Positions 34,437 through 45,520 of a stretch of DNA of 64,000 bases are shown in pieces. Position numbers and translations under genes: made by a program. The notes under the pieces are model-generated. The model did no database searches, was not told the DNA's origin, and saw nothing but the letters and a program-made list of their open reading frames with translations. The DNA comes from Clytia hemisphaerica (lineage: Eukaryota > Cnidaria > Hydrozoa > Leptothecata > Clytiidae): contig CACVBU010001169.1 in assembly GCA_902728285.1 (NCBI GenBank), positions 289,952 through 353,951 of the forward strand. Direction: 5' to 3'. The stretch's first letter is position 1; every line of letters begins with the position of its first letter.

Positions 34437-37106
34437 TTAGATCTTTTAACCCTCATTACTGAACAAAAACCAGACTTAGTATGTCTCAATGAAGCAAAAC
34501 TCATTAAGAAAGAAACCATTACCATCCCAAATTATATTTCTATCATGAATAATAGGATAGACAGACGTACTTTAAAATCATATGGTGGGGGTACTGCAAT
34601 TTTGATAAAAAAAGACATTGCTTTTGATTATGACAAAAAATTCCAGATAGGTAAACATGAAATTATTTCTGTCAGTATTTTTCCAGACTCAAGAAATATG
34701 AAACGTTCTTTCAACCTCTATTGTTGTTATTTTCCTCCTACTTTCACTGTAGATCTAGATGTTGTTAAATTTCTCTTTCCACCAAATTCTATCATTGTTG
34801 GTGATCTGAATGCTAAACACCCTTCTTGGGGAAGCCTTAAAGAAAACACAAGGGGCACAGATTTCAGAGAACTTTTCGATGAAAGTAATATGGAAACTTA
34901 CTATATGCCTCCTAATTATAAAAAGAAAAAAGGGGAATATAAGGAAGTAATCCAACAGATTATAACATCCCAAGATAGATTTTTTCAAATCGAAGACATA
35001 TCATCACTCTCTAATATGGGTTCTGACCATCTCCCAGTTACTTTTTCTGTTTTTGATCCTCTTGCTTCTTGTAAAAAGACTAAATACATTAGACTCTATC
35101 ATAAACTTAATCTTGATTCTGTCTCTAATTCTCTCAGTAATTTTTCTAATGAAAAGGTCTTTGATGTTCAAGAAGTTGAAAACAAAACTTCTCAACTTAT
35201 TTCTTTATTAAAGGTCATTGAATCTAAAGTTCCAAGAAAATTAATTACATCTAATAACCAAGGTCTGTCATTAAAGTCAAGAAAACTAATTAAAGAAAGA
35301 AGAAAAATCATTAATCTTCTCAGGAAAAATAAACACTCCATCTTTCTGAGATCGAAAAAGAATCAATTAAATAGAGAAATTAAACAAGAAAACAGAAATA
35401 CTGAAGACAAAAGATTTAACGATATAAAAACTAAAATTAACAATAAAACAACATCTAAAAAAGCTTGGAAACTAATAAAAACCATAGCAAAAACAGTAAA
35501 TTTAATTCCCCTAAAACTTTCAAAAAAGATGATGGATCATTAGTAAAGGACAAACAGGACATAGCCAATGCTTTTTGTGACAGGCAGAAGTCAATCTTTC
35601 AACCTAACGAATCTAAAGACAATAGACATAAATATTTAGTAGACTATTGGTTTAACAACACTCATTTCCATCTCAGATATAATATAACTCAATTTATTAT
35701 CGTTTTTCTTCTAATTTGACTAAATATGTTGTTGATGCTCCAATCATACTGTCTGAGGTTATGGATGTTTTGAAGGGCCTTAAACCCAACAAAGCTCCAG
35801 GTGATGATGGGATCAAAAACAAACTTCTCCATACTATCTCTGAAAAAATTGCTTCTTGTCTCACCTCTCTCTTTAACGACTGGCTTAACAACTCTGTCTT
35901 TCCTTCCCAGCTCAAAACTGCAAAAATACAAATGATCCCAAAGAAAGTGAATACCATCAAAATATCTGAACACAGACCAATTAGTCTCCTACCTACAATT
36001 GGCAAAATTTTTGAGAAGATCATAGCAGATAGAATATACAATTGGGCTGAAACCAATAATATATTAAATAATGAACAATCAGGTTTTAGGAAAAACAGGT
36101 CCACCATTGACAATCTATTTCAATTAATTAATGACTTTCAAGAAGCAAAAATCACTGGGGAACGCATGCATGCTGTTTTTGTTGATTTCGAGAAAGCATT
36201 TGATAAAGTTAATCATAGTCTCCTTCTTTACAAATTAAACACTCTTGGTCTGCCAAAATATCTACTTCATATTCTTCATAGTTATCTATCTAATCGTAAA
36301 GCTTTTATCCAACATCATGATTTTAAATCCTCTACTTTTGTTTTGAAAGCAGGTGTCCCTCAAGGCTCCTGTCTTTCACCTATACTTTTCTCTATTTTTG
36401 TTTCTGATGTTCCTAAACCTACCAACAATAAGACTAAACTGTCTCAGTTTGCAGATGATCTTGGGGCATGGGAGAGGTACAAAAGAGTTTACGACTCACA
36501 CCTAGATGAATATATAGAAATTTTATTTGACTGGTTCGACAAGTGGGGTTTAGTAGTAAATTTAGATAAAACCAAGCACATTAACTTTGGAACAAGCAAA
36601 ATCACAATATGGGTTAGAAACACTAGATTAAAAAAAGGAAATGAAATAAAATTTTTAGGTCTTTCCATTGATAAAGAATTTAACTTAATAACTCATACCA
36701 CTAATAAAATTCATAACTCGTATCATCTACTAAACTTTCTTACCACACTAAAAAACCAATATAATATGAGTACAAACTTCTTATGTTCTATAAAAGTCTC
36801 TTAAGATCAAGACTTGAATACGCCCACATTTGCCTTCTTTCTCTCTCAAACTTTCAACTTAACAGATTAGAATTAATTCAAAACAAAGCTTTACGTATAA
36901 TTTTAAATAAACCAAGATGGACAAGAATCACAGACATGTATGTAGAAGCCAAGATTTGCTCAATAATAGACAGACTTAAAATTTATTCTAAGAGATGGTT
37001 TAACAAAGCAGCAGCTACACCTCACCACCCAATCAATCACACAGAATACTTAACGAGAAATAATCCTGATAAACCAACGTTATATGAGCTACTATTGTCT
37101 TTTTGA
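34437..37106 (+). pseudogene. Non-LTR retrotransposon: APE endonuclease plus reverse transcriptase, frameshifted
   Basis: The first frame (34437-35543, ATG at 34545) shows APE-type endonuclease blocks: KPDLVCLNEAKL, GGGTAILIKKDI, VGDLNAKHPSWGS and SDHLPVTFSV. A frame break near 35490 leads to KDDGSLVKDKQDIANAF, and another near 35710 to the RT frame, 35716-36804. RT blocks: NKAPGDDGIKNKLL, EHRPISLLPTIGKIFEKI, EQSGFRKNRSTIDNL, VFVDFEKAFDKVNH, AGVPQGSCLSPILFSIF, and the catalytic FADDL. A further shift gives a post-RT segment (36783-37106) ending near 37104. The expected APE N-terminus is missing. It is Jockey/I-like in style; three frame breaks make it inactive. Confidence 0.8.
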
Positions 37107-38050
37107 ACTTCTTTTAATACACTTATAGTATTTTAACTCCTTATTTAATATTTAAACACATATACACTGTAAATAATATATCACCTTTAACTTCATGCAA
37201 AAAATTAAGCCCAAACACACTTTATACTTTATAGTTTTTATTATCTATTACATCAATACAAAAAATATTTTACTTTCCACAATCATTATTTAACTTATAA
37301 AAAATCACTTATTTTTCTTGCTTTTGTCCGCTCACATCATATTTCTTATCAAAACTCACATTATACCTCACCTCAAATCATTTATTTTAACTCTTACTTA
37401 TAATATAAATATAACTCATCGTATAATATAAGAGATACTCTTTTATCCTCTTCTGTTCTTAATTTAAAAAAAATAATCCTTTTTTGTTTATAATTTCTTT
37501 TTTTCTATAAAACTCCAAGTGACAAACCTCTTCCTCTAATGTTATAATGGTCTTAGCTGGTTGTTGTCTCTCTTCTTCATTTATCATTAAGATAATAACA
37601 TACTCAGTATCTATAACCTCTTTCCCTCATAGTCTTTTAAATAATCTCTTTTCACATGTCGTTCAGTAGGCTGGAAACAGAACTTCGTCATTTAACCTAA
37701 ATCCACAATGGGCAAAGACTTTCCTAACTGAAAGTGACGCCCCCAAAATAACATAACATATATATTTTTAAGGAAATTCCTATATTCGATTATTGATTGT
37801 TAAAACTGAGAGCAAAAATGTTTCTTGTGCATTGTTTATTACTTTCACTTTCTTTATATTGTAAGATTATGCAAGTTATTTTTTTCATAATTTTACGGTC
37901 GTAGACGTAATTATTCATAGTTCCATTGCTTATTTATTTCTTTTTTTTGGATAAATTTACTGTGGTGAACAAAAGCGAGAAAAGATTATGCCATTGTTTT
38001 AGAATTATGTTATATGATTTATGTTTCATGATAATTATTAGGAATAATCA
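37107..38050. other. 3' flank of the LINE inside the TIR element
   Basis: AT-rich, with no coding content and no clear poly(A) or simple-repeat tail that would mark a LINE 3' end. Confidence 0.4.
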
Positions 38051-38132
38051 GCATACTTTATGCATGGATCGTGCATCGTGAATCGTAAATCGTTAGATCG
38101 TGCATCTTAAATTACATCAACCCAAAATAACG

Positions 38133-38580
38133 CCAATAAGGGCCAGTAAAATATACATTTTAGAAGAAATAAAAAAATAAAAAAGGAATACACAAGACAC
38201 AAAAGGAAGTGATAAGCTGAAGACCGAAGTCTGAGATCAGGTGCGGTACCTTGAGTAACCATCTCCTGCCACTCTAGAGTCATCCGTCAGCTTAACAAGA
38301 AGAAAGAAATTAAGAAATTGGCACAAAGTCTGACCATACAGTTATAAAGTGCAGCAGAAAGAGAAAGATTGAAAAGTCGGCCTGGAACCCGGTTCGGCGT
38401 CCCGTACCCGAGCGGCCGCCTCAACTCAGGCAAGTTACGGCCTGTGCAAAAAATTCGATAAATCGTGACGGCCGTGACGGCCAGTTGTTCCACAGCTTTT
38501 TATGGGAAAATTTTTCATTATTTTAACTCTAACTCTTCATATTAATACCTTTCCAAAAAGTCCTGGGCCAAAAATTCTGT
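38133..38580. other. Noncoding; ACCCGGTTCGGCG motif
   Basis: GAACCCGGTTCGGCGTCCCGTACC at about 38388 resembles the motifs near 24138 and 46155. Nothing else recognised. Confidence 0.35.
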
Positions 38581-38611
38581 TCCAGCCATTTTGGGAAATT
38601 TAAAGCAAAAC

Positions 38612-38820
38612 ACTTTTTGCTGACGTCAGCAAAAATTTGAAATACTAATATCTCCTGGAATATTTATTAAAATGAGCTAAAATTTTGTACGAAGGTAAGT
38701 TGGATAAATGTCTTTCATTTCCAAAAAAATTGTTTTCAAAAAATTGATGACGTCAGCAAAAATCAGCAATTTTCGTTTTTCCTAACAAAATGCTGACATC
38801 ATCAATTTTTTGGAAATTCT
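38612..38820. repeat. Repeat containing TGACGTCAGCAAAA motifs
   Basis: TGACGTCAGCAAAA occurs at about 38622 and 38747. An inverted TGCTGACATCATCAATTTTTT at about 38790 pairs with AAATTGATGACGTCAGCA. The same motif marks a related repeat at 62761-62960. Confidence 0.5.
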
Positions 38821-38930
38821 GTTTTTGGAAATAAAAGATATTTATAAACTCTACCTTCGTACCAAATTTCAGAGAGGAGGGAGAAGAAATTACAAAAAGA
38901 AAATTAATCATAGGGGGTTCACACTTGTTG

Positions 38931-39083
38931 TGCGCAGATTTGTAATACTTGCGCAGTTTGTAATAAATTTTGCGCAAATTTGTAATACTTGAGCTGCGCA
39001 GTAATGTAATACTTCTCTGCGCAGATTTGTGCAGGTATTACAAATCTGCGCAAGTATTACAAATCTGTGCAAGTATTACATGC
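38931..39083. repeat. Palindromic array of GCGCAGATTTGTAATACTT units
   Basis: The left half has about four units reading GCGCA(G/A)ATTTGTAATACTT; the right half has about three units in the reverse orientation (AAGTATTACAAATCTGCGCA). The centre is near 39020. Noncoding. Confidence 0.75.
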
Positions 39084-40070
39084 TTGAAAATATTGGAGCC
39101 GAAAAAATTTAAGCGGAAGGCGGCAACATAAACGGGATAAGAAATAAATACAAAAAAACACAACACAATTTCTATTCAAATTTTTTTGTATATTTTTTTC
39201 TTCATACTGCATGTGCACAGCTTAACCGTAATGGTAATCAGACTGGTAATAAAGCCACCCAACTTCCTTTTATCATTCCTTACAACGAAAACTTCAAAGA
39301 TTTGATGAAACATGTAAATAAACATTGGAATATAATTAAAAACGATAATGAACTCAAAAAAAACTTCCCCGAAAAACCTTTCATTGTTTTTAAACGCCAC
39401 AAAAATTTAAAGGACATACTAACACAAGCGAAATTTTCATGAAAACTGAAAAACTGAACATAAAATCTTCATGGAAACTGATTTAAAAAAAAAAAATTAA
39501 AACATTTTTTTGAATTTATCTTATATAAATTAAGGGGCGACGTCCATATTCAATCTTGCCACGCGTAACGGGAAAAGACCGTTAGTTTTCAAACATACCT
39601 ACCCACCCTCTTAACGGTCTTTAAAATCCAACACTTTACCACCACTGAAAACATGTCAATATGTCATTTTTCTTTCTTTTTTAGATTTTCACAACTTGGC
39701 CATCGACTCCACTACGCTGAAAACTGAAAGTATGAGTGAAAATCAGGAACGGGAAACCAAATCGAGACAAGTCTCGATTACTCAAATAGAAGGCCGAAAG
39801 AATTGGCGGACGGCGTTTTGATTGGCCCTTTCAAAGATTACGTCACTTCGGTAAAAAGAAATTTGCACGAAAAAGTGAATGCAATGTGAAAATCGATTCA
39901 TAAGGGTCGTTGATCCTTAGACATATTCGAGTCGGGAAAATCCATATGGACTGTATAATATAATTGCTATCGAGAGGGAAGAAAATGTTTTGATATATAG
40001 AAGTATACATAGAAATAAGTCTTTTGAACAAGAATAATAATGCTAATGGTAAATACATGATAAAAACACT
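39084..40070. other. No recognised gene; one perfect hairpin
   Basis: AAAGACCGTTA at 39574 pairs with TAACGGTCTTT at 39612-39622 across a 27-base loop. Open frames at 39176-39400 and 39843-40058 show no motif. Confidence 0.35.
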
Positions 40071-40074
40071 AAGT

Positions 40075-41680
40075 TTAACGTGAATAACTTTTACAAACGT
40101 AATCGTATTTCTCCGCTTCAGCTTCCGTCAACTTTTCCAAACCAACACAAATAGTGTGGAACCATGATTCTTCCTCTTCACACTTTTCACAAGAAATCCA
40201 TACAACATTGTCGAATTCTTTGTCAAACTTTTCCTGAGCTGGCTTTCTCTCGCAAAAAATCTTTAATGGTGCGTCGCGGTCGAGAAGATTTCGATTTCGT
40301 TTTAATCTGCTCCTTTCCCTTTGCCGTCTTTTGTTTTTTCTTTTTTGGTTTGGGCAGCTCGATAGATGGATCTGTAACAGCTTTCCTTTTCATGGCTTTT
40401 ATGGTATGCGCATTAACCGTTTTGTGTCTCGATAGGGCCGACGCACTCGAGAAACCTTCTTTGCAAACTTCACAGGGGAAATCCTTAGACTTTGGCGCCT
40501 TCTCCTTTTGTCTTCGGTGAAACAAACTTTTATGGCGTTCCTTTTCAGTTTTGGAAAAAAAGACAAAAGAAGGACAAAACTCGCACTTCCCAAGATCTGC
40601 TTTCACTTTGGAAGGTTGTCCGTCGTCATTATACTTAAAACCAGTTTGATTATCGCGATTGGCTAGATTAAGAAATGTTTCATAGTGTCCCGATAAAGTT
40701 GAACTGTTGATTGGAGCATAGAGCTTCATCTCGTGCTTTGTAAGACAAGATTTTACCTCGATGGCTTTCCAATCCTTGCAACATCTTCTATCAGAGCATT
40801 TTTGGAAAACAACTTCGTTTGTATATCTCTTCTTATGACCGAACATTTGCTTGAATTCTTTATTGATGTCATTGTACAGATGCGCATCTCGTACAGGCGA
40901 CTTTAGGAATTCTTTCACTTTCGAATAGTCATCAAAGAGAAGTTCATCTCTCGCACAACTAATTATCTTCACATTAATTGGGAATCCGTCGAATGTTGCA
41001 TCCTTCCAGTGATTTAAAACGTCATGCATGGCTTGATCGAAGAGTTTGGCCTCCTTCTCTTTGATTTCTTCCTTTGATAGCCCTGATTGTTGAGAAGGAG
41101 GTTTATCTTCTCCTTCAAGACGGGAAGAAAGAATTACTCCTGTGAGTTTATTGCTAAGTGGAGACCATAAGTGTTCCACCGGGTTATAAGCCGAGTATCT
41201 CGCAGAGTATGTCATTACAGATAACAAATCTAACTTTTTCTCGCGAAATAATCTGTAGTAAAACAGTATGTTCAGTAACGATTTTGGGTTGATATCAGGA
41301 CCGTTGTCTGAAAGCACTTGAACAACTGTTTTTCCAGATTCGATATGGCGGGTGATGATAGGAGCTAAGTCGGTTATGTGGGTGGCTGCTGTGGTGCTAT
41401 TGAATCTCTGGGCTCTAATGAAAATATCCGCAGTTCCGGAATGAGGTGTTGTCAAATGAGCCCGGCCAAAATTATCAAAAACTAAGTTTTTCTTAAGCGT
41501 ATTAAACTTCTCAGTGTTTTCTTTGGCATGATGCAATGATGAGAACAAATTCCCTTCTTCTGATTTCAAAAATATAGCTGGACGACAAGCATCATTATTT
41601 ATCGTGCGCGGCTCATTTTCCGAAAACATGATTATCTTGCAATCTAAAAGCCTGTAAAAACGTCTAGAAAAATCCATCAA
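40075..41680 (-). pseudogene. DDE-domain protein with C2H2 fingers and C-terminal PHD-like finger; one frame break
   Basis: An open frame of 485 codons runs 41680-40223. Its N-terminal half fits a DDE integrase/transposase-like fold known from uncharacterised invertebrate proteins: VVQVLSDNGPDINPKSLL (probable catalytic Asp), then YSARYSAYNPVEHLWSPLS (probable Glu). The middle carries CSDRRCCKDW; the C-terminal part has two C2H2-like fingers (CEFCPSFVFFSKTEKERH and CEVCKEGFSSASALSRH) and a Lys-rich stretch. A shift near 40235 opens a frame to a stop at 40075, encoding a PHD-like finger (VVWISCEKCEEEESWFH, then TICVGL) whose last cysteine pair is reduced to CKSY. Upstream exons may exist. The frame break could be a mutation or a sequence error, so whether the gene works is open. 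Confidence 0.6.
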
Positions 41681-41829
41681 ATCGAATAAAGATGCAACTC
41701 TCTTATTTAAATTTTGGAACTGTTACAACCTAGCTAGCAAACAATATTACTCATTGAGTGAGAATTTGGTATGCGTTTTCGTTTTTTATTTACAAATTTG
41801 AAAAAATAAAAGATTTCTTTATTTTATTT

Positions 41830-42090
41830 ACAAACAAAAGAATTTTCCTTTGGCATCGCCGTTCAAGTGGACCAGCTGTATTCACAGGCCATCGACAAGA
41901 TTAATAAAATTGTTCGTCCAATCCAGTTTTGGCTCTTCGCACGTTGTGATCGTCTGGTTTTACAAACAAAATAATTTTCCTTTGGCATCGTCGTTCAAGT
42001 GGACCAGCTGCAGTCAGAACTGGCCATCCACAAGATTGATAAAATTGTTCGGCCAATCCAGGTTTGGCTCTTCGTACGTTGTGATCGTCT
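41830..42090. repeat. Tandem duplication, about 131-bp unit, two copies
   Basis: ACAAACAAAA.AATTTTCCTTTGGCATCG starts at 41830 and 41961, and each unit ends in TGTGATCGTCTGGTTTT. It lies just upstream of the minus-strand DDE gene. Confidence 0.8.
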
Positions 42091-42714
42091 GGTTTTCAAA
42101 GTCTATTCTAATTATGGTTGTTGTAACAATTGTATTGACTTCCAAACGTAAAACATATTGAGATATCCACGTCACAGTGATCATGATTGGACGATGGCGA
42201 TTGTTTCTTGTTTATTAATTGCTAAATGATATAAACGAAGTTCAAATTAATCAATTGTAAAATCTGCAAATTTTTACGTTTGCCTAAACTTACTGATAAA
42301 AAGCAACCCTTCACTTTAACACACGTGCACTCCACTCAGAGTTTTGAGACGTAATGAGAAAAATTTGGAAAAAATTGCTCAGGTCATTGAAATTTTCATA
42401 CTCAAAGATAGCAATTTTTTTCTTTTTTTTCTTCACCATGTGCGCAAAAGTAACACCTGGCAAATTTTTTCTTCGCCGCCTAACCTTTTGTACAATTTGG
42501 CGTTTTAAACGAAGCCTTTTTTTTGAAATCATTGATGAACAAGGAACAGAATGACACCAAACAGTCCTATGTCAAAATAAATATTGACACTTTTATGACA
42601 TAAGCAATCAAAAATGAATGGACAATTAAAAAACATCCTTCTAACGCCCTTCTAAAATATTCCGTAGCGTCTTTAGGGGTTGGGTTAGTATATCGGGCCT
42701 AACTCCTCTAGACT
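42091..42714. other. No recognised feature
   Basis: AT-rich sequence before the GC-rich block at 42715; I see no gene. Confidence 0.3.
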
Positions 42715-43960
42715 TTGACCGGACCACTTGAGATTTCACCCAGACCTTCCCGGGGTGTGTTCGGATACCATCCGGATGTTCAAGACGTCCCGGAGGACCC
42801 CGGGACTCCGGTATTTTTAGGCCCGTTTTGGCTACTTTTGGGCACTTTTGAGCCTCCTAGAAGTCTCAGAAGGCTCTCTTTATCGGTTTCGAAGGCCGAG
42901 GTGCGTTTCCAATGCTAGTACCGACCGATATCAACCCCCAGGGACGTTAAACTGGGTTCCGGGAGCCCGGAAATGGCCAAAAACGTCCGTTTTCCCCCGG
43001 GCTCTTCCGGAAGTCCCGAAATACCGCCGAAAGGGCCCGGAAAACCGCAATATCCGAGTTTTTTAATCGCTACTTGCAAGGGCACGCTTGAAGCCCAATG
43101 GCCTTCCTTTATCAGTGGCGTGGTGGCAGGGGGGGCCAGGCCCCCCCCAGCGGAGCCCTTTTGAGAAGGGGCGCCCAAAAATAAAGGATGCCAAGAAGGA
43201 TTTTTCAGGCGCCCATATCGAAAGATTGACAAATGAAAAAAACAAAAATGGCGCCCCTCATCACTTCAAAATTTTCTGGCTCGCTTCGCTCGCACACTCC
43301 CTTTTTTTTTTTGTCATAATGAGCGTATAGAGAGGGGCGCCAAAAACAAAAAATCTTTAAAAAGGGCGCCATATTTGCCTTGGCCACCCCAGAAAAATCC
43401 TTCCCACCACGCCACTGTCCTTAATGTTCTGTTGGGCTGAGACGTGTACTCCACCTCAGGCCCCACCGGTCCCAGCCCCAAGGACCCGGTTTCGGGTCCG
43501 CCCGGGCCGTCAAAATGACCGGAAAGGCTGTTTTCGGCCGACATCGACGTCCCTCGATGAGGGGACCCCAGCGAACGCCCGGGAACGTTGGAACTGGTAG
43601 GATGGCTCGCTCTCCGTTCCTCTAGTATGGCCCGAGTCGAATCCGGTACGTGGGCCCTTCCGGAAGTCCCGTAAGACCGCCGAAAGGGCCCGGGAATCCG
43701 CAATTTCCGAGATTTTTAATCGCAAGGGCACGCTTGAAGCCCAATGGCCTTCCTTAATGTTCTGTTGGGCTGAGACGTGTAATCCACCTCGGGCCCCACC
43801 GGTCCAACCCCCAAGGACCCGATGTCGAGCGCGCCCGGGCCGTCAAAATGGCCGGAAATGCCTTTTTCGGCTGACGTCGACGTCCCTCGATGAGGGGACC
43901 CCAGCGAATGCCCAGGAATGTTGGAACTGGTCGGGCGGCTCGCTCTTTATATCGAGCTGC
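42715..43960. repeat. GC-rich block with a tandem repeat of about 330-337 bp
   Basis: Strikingly GC-rich against the AT-rich surroundings. Matching landmarks recur: CTTCCGGAAGTCCCG at about 43011 and 43657, GAAGCCCAATGGCCTTCC at about 43087 and 43737, and GGCTCGCTCT at about 43605 and 43935. After removing the insertion at 43113-43417 the period is about 330-337. The open frames on both strands are composition artefacts; I do not call genes. Confidence 0.75.
43113..43417. mobile_element. hAT-like MITE (CAGTGGCGTGG termini) with 8-bp target duplication
   Basis: CAGTGGCGTGGTGG at 43113 is mirrored by CCACCACGCCACTG ending at 43417. TCCTTTAT before and TCCTTAAT after are an 8-bp target duplication with one change. 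The second repeat unit at about 43748 has the uninterrupted site CCTTCCTTAATGTTC. Eight-base duplications and CAG...CTG ends fit hAT elements. Confidence 0.85.
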
Positions 43961-44466
43961 AGAGATCCACCTAAAACTTATTTGATTAAAGTAAACCAAT
44001 AACAAAAATTTGAATGCAGAAAACCGAGGTTACGAAGTCTTTCTCTTTCTCATCATATTTGAATATATATAGTCTAGAAGTATAAAACTTTCAACTACTC
44101 AAAAAGACAATACAAATACAACAAAAATCTAGAATGAACATTCACAGAAAATCAATCAGGTTGGAGTAGAAAAGGAAAATATGATGACATAGAAATCCGT
44201 CAATGTAAAACTAGTGATCTAAAATGACTTTAAGGAAGAAAGTAACTCAATATGAGTTAAGATGGAATGAAGTAACTCAATATGAGTCAAAAAATATTTC
44301 AAGAAAACACATTATCTGTTCCTCAGTTTTCGACCTACACAGGATTTCGGCCTTTTTCGAAAATATCCTCCTATAGGATGGAAATAGGGTTGTGTAGGTA
44401 GGCCAAGCAGTGTAAATTAGACACCACCACAGATAAAAGATAGTAAAAAGATGTGTTTATTGAAAG
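43961..44466. other. Noncoding
   Basis: AAGTAACTCAATATGAGT is repeated at about 44241 and 44271. Nothing else recognised. Confidence 0.35.
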
Positions 44467-44999
44467 TACAGCACCTGACCCCGAGAATGTAGTAAACCCC
44501 GAGAATGTAGGTTTCTCATTTTTAAGCATTGTAGCCTTAACGATTGTTCAACTTCATGAAAAGTTGTTTCAGGGCATACTGTTACATATTACTTATTATT
44601 TCTAGACATGAAATTTTAACTTGAATTAATTTTTTCCAACGGAAATCTGAATCGAAGTTGATTGGATACTACCCGAATAGAGACATTTTTTAAATAAATC
44701 CTGTCTAAATCGAAATCTATTGGAATTAAATTCTGATGATAGGGTATTTTCTTATTCCTAATGAACTAAGGAAATGGGGAAAATAGTTCATTTCAATATT
44801 TATTGTTCTAAGTTAGATATTTTGACGAAAATGTTTGACCTACCTTTTAGGGTTAGTTGACCTACAATTTGGGGGCCTTCATAACCCGACATGAAAAGTC
44901 TGTCAAATTATATAAAACTTGTTTCTTGTACTTTCATTACATGAAAGTACTACCTGAGAGATGATTAATGTTGACATTCTGAGCTTTTACGACGTGTCC

Positions 45000-45150
45000 C
45001 AGACCTACTGGGACCCAAGCCCAATCAGAAGATTTGCCTAAGTTTGGAACAATAGAATTTTTATCCCCATTGGGCCTTTAGTAGAAATTTTTGTCCCCGC
45101 TGTGGAAAAAAGTTCCACTGGGGCTATGAGGGAGGGGTATTGTTACATTA
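45000..45150. mobile_element. Diverged CTCACAGACCCGGTGG-family MITE nested in the 1.4-kb element
   Basis: Contains CCCAGACCTACTGGGACC, TTTTTATCCCCATTGGG, TTTTTGTCCCC and CCACTGGGGCTATGAGGGAGGGGT in the order found in the complete copy at 23051-23358. Confidence 0.5.
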
Positions 45151-45240
45151 TTTACATATTTTAACACGAAATTTTCAACCTACAAAATAAAAACAATTTT
45201 CATGTCTCTTCTTTTCGTCCTTTCTTTTACTTTTCCTCAT

Positions 45241-45520
45241 TGGTAGCACGATAAAATTAATATCTTTGTTAAACTTTTGTCAGGCTCTATTTATAAATCA
45301 TAAATTTCCTTAAGAGAACAATCATTTCCGATGAATACTAAAATTCCGCTCTCAACAACCAAATCTTTTCACCTACATTTGGTTGCACGATAAAATTAAT
45401 ATCTTTGTTAAACTTTTGTCAGGCTCTATTTATAAATCATAAATTTCCTTAAGAGAGCAATCATTTCCGATGAATACTAAAATTCCGCTCTCAACAACCA
45501 AATCTTTTCACCTACATTCT
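45241..45520. repeat. Tandem duplication, about 141-bp unit, two copies
   Basis: GCACGATAAAATTAATATCTTT occurs at about 45246 and 45386, and both units end AACAACCAAATCTTTTCACCTACATT. The copies are nearly identical, so the duplication is recent. Confidence 0.85.

Larger units (their letters stand above)
34036..38123. mobile_element. 4.1-kb inverted-repeat element with 9-bp target duplication, carrying a LINE
   Basis: The left end GGGTTGGTGTAATTTAAGAT at 34036 runs on as GCACGATCTAACGATTTACG. It is mirrored by the right end finishing ATCTTAAATTACATCAACCC at 38123; the arms match over about 70 bases with a few differences. AAAATAACG stands directly outside both ends (34027-34035 and 38124-38132). 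A 9-bp duplication fits Mutator-like elements among known superfamilies. The only coding sequence inside is the LINE remnant at 34437-37106. Confidence 0.8.

Noticed and set aside
42715..44005. Several overlapping open frames on both strands in the GC-rich block
   Set aside because: GC-rich repeat sequence has few stops; frames overlap on both strands, lack motifs and are disrupted by the MITE.
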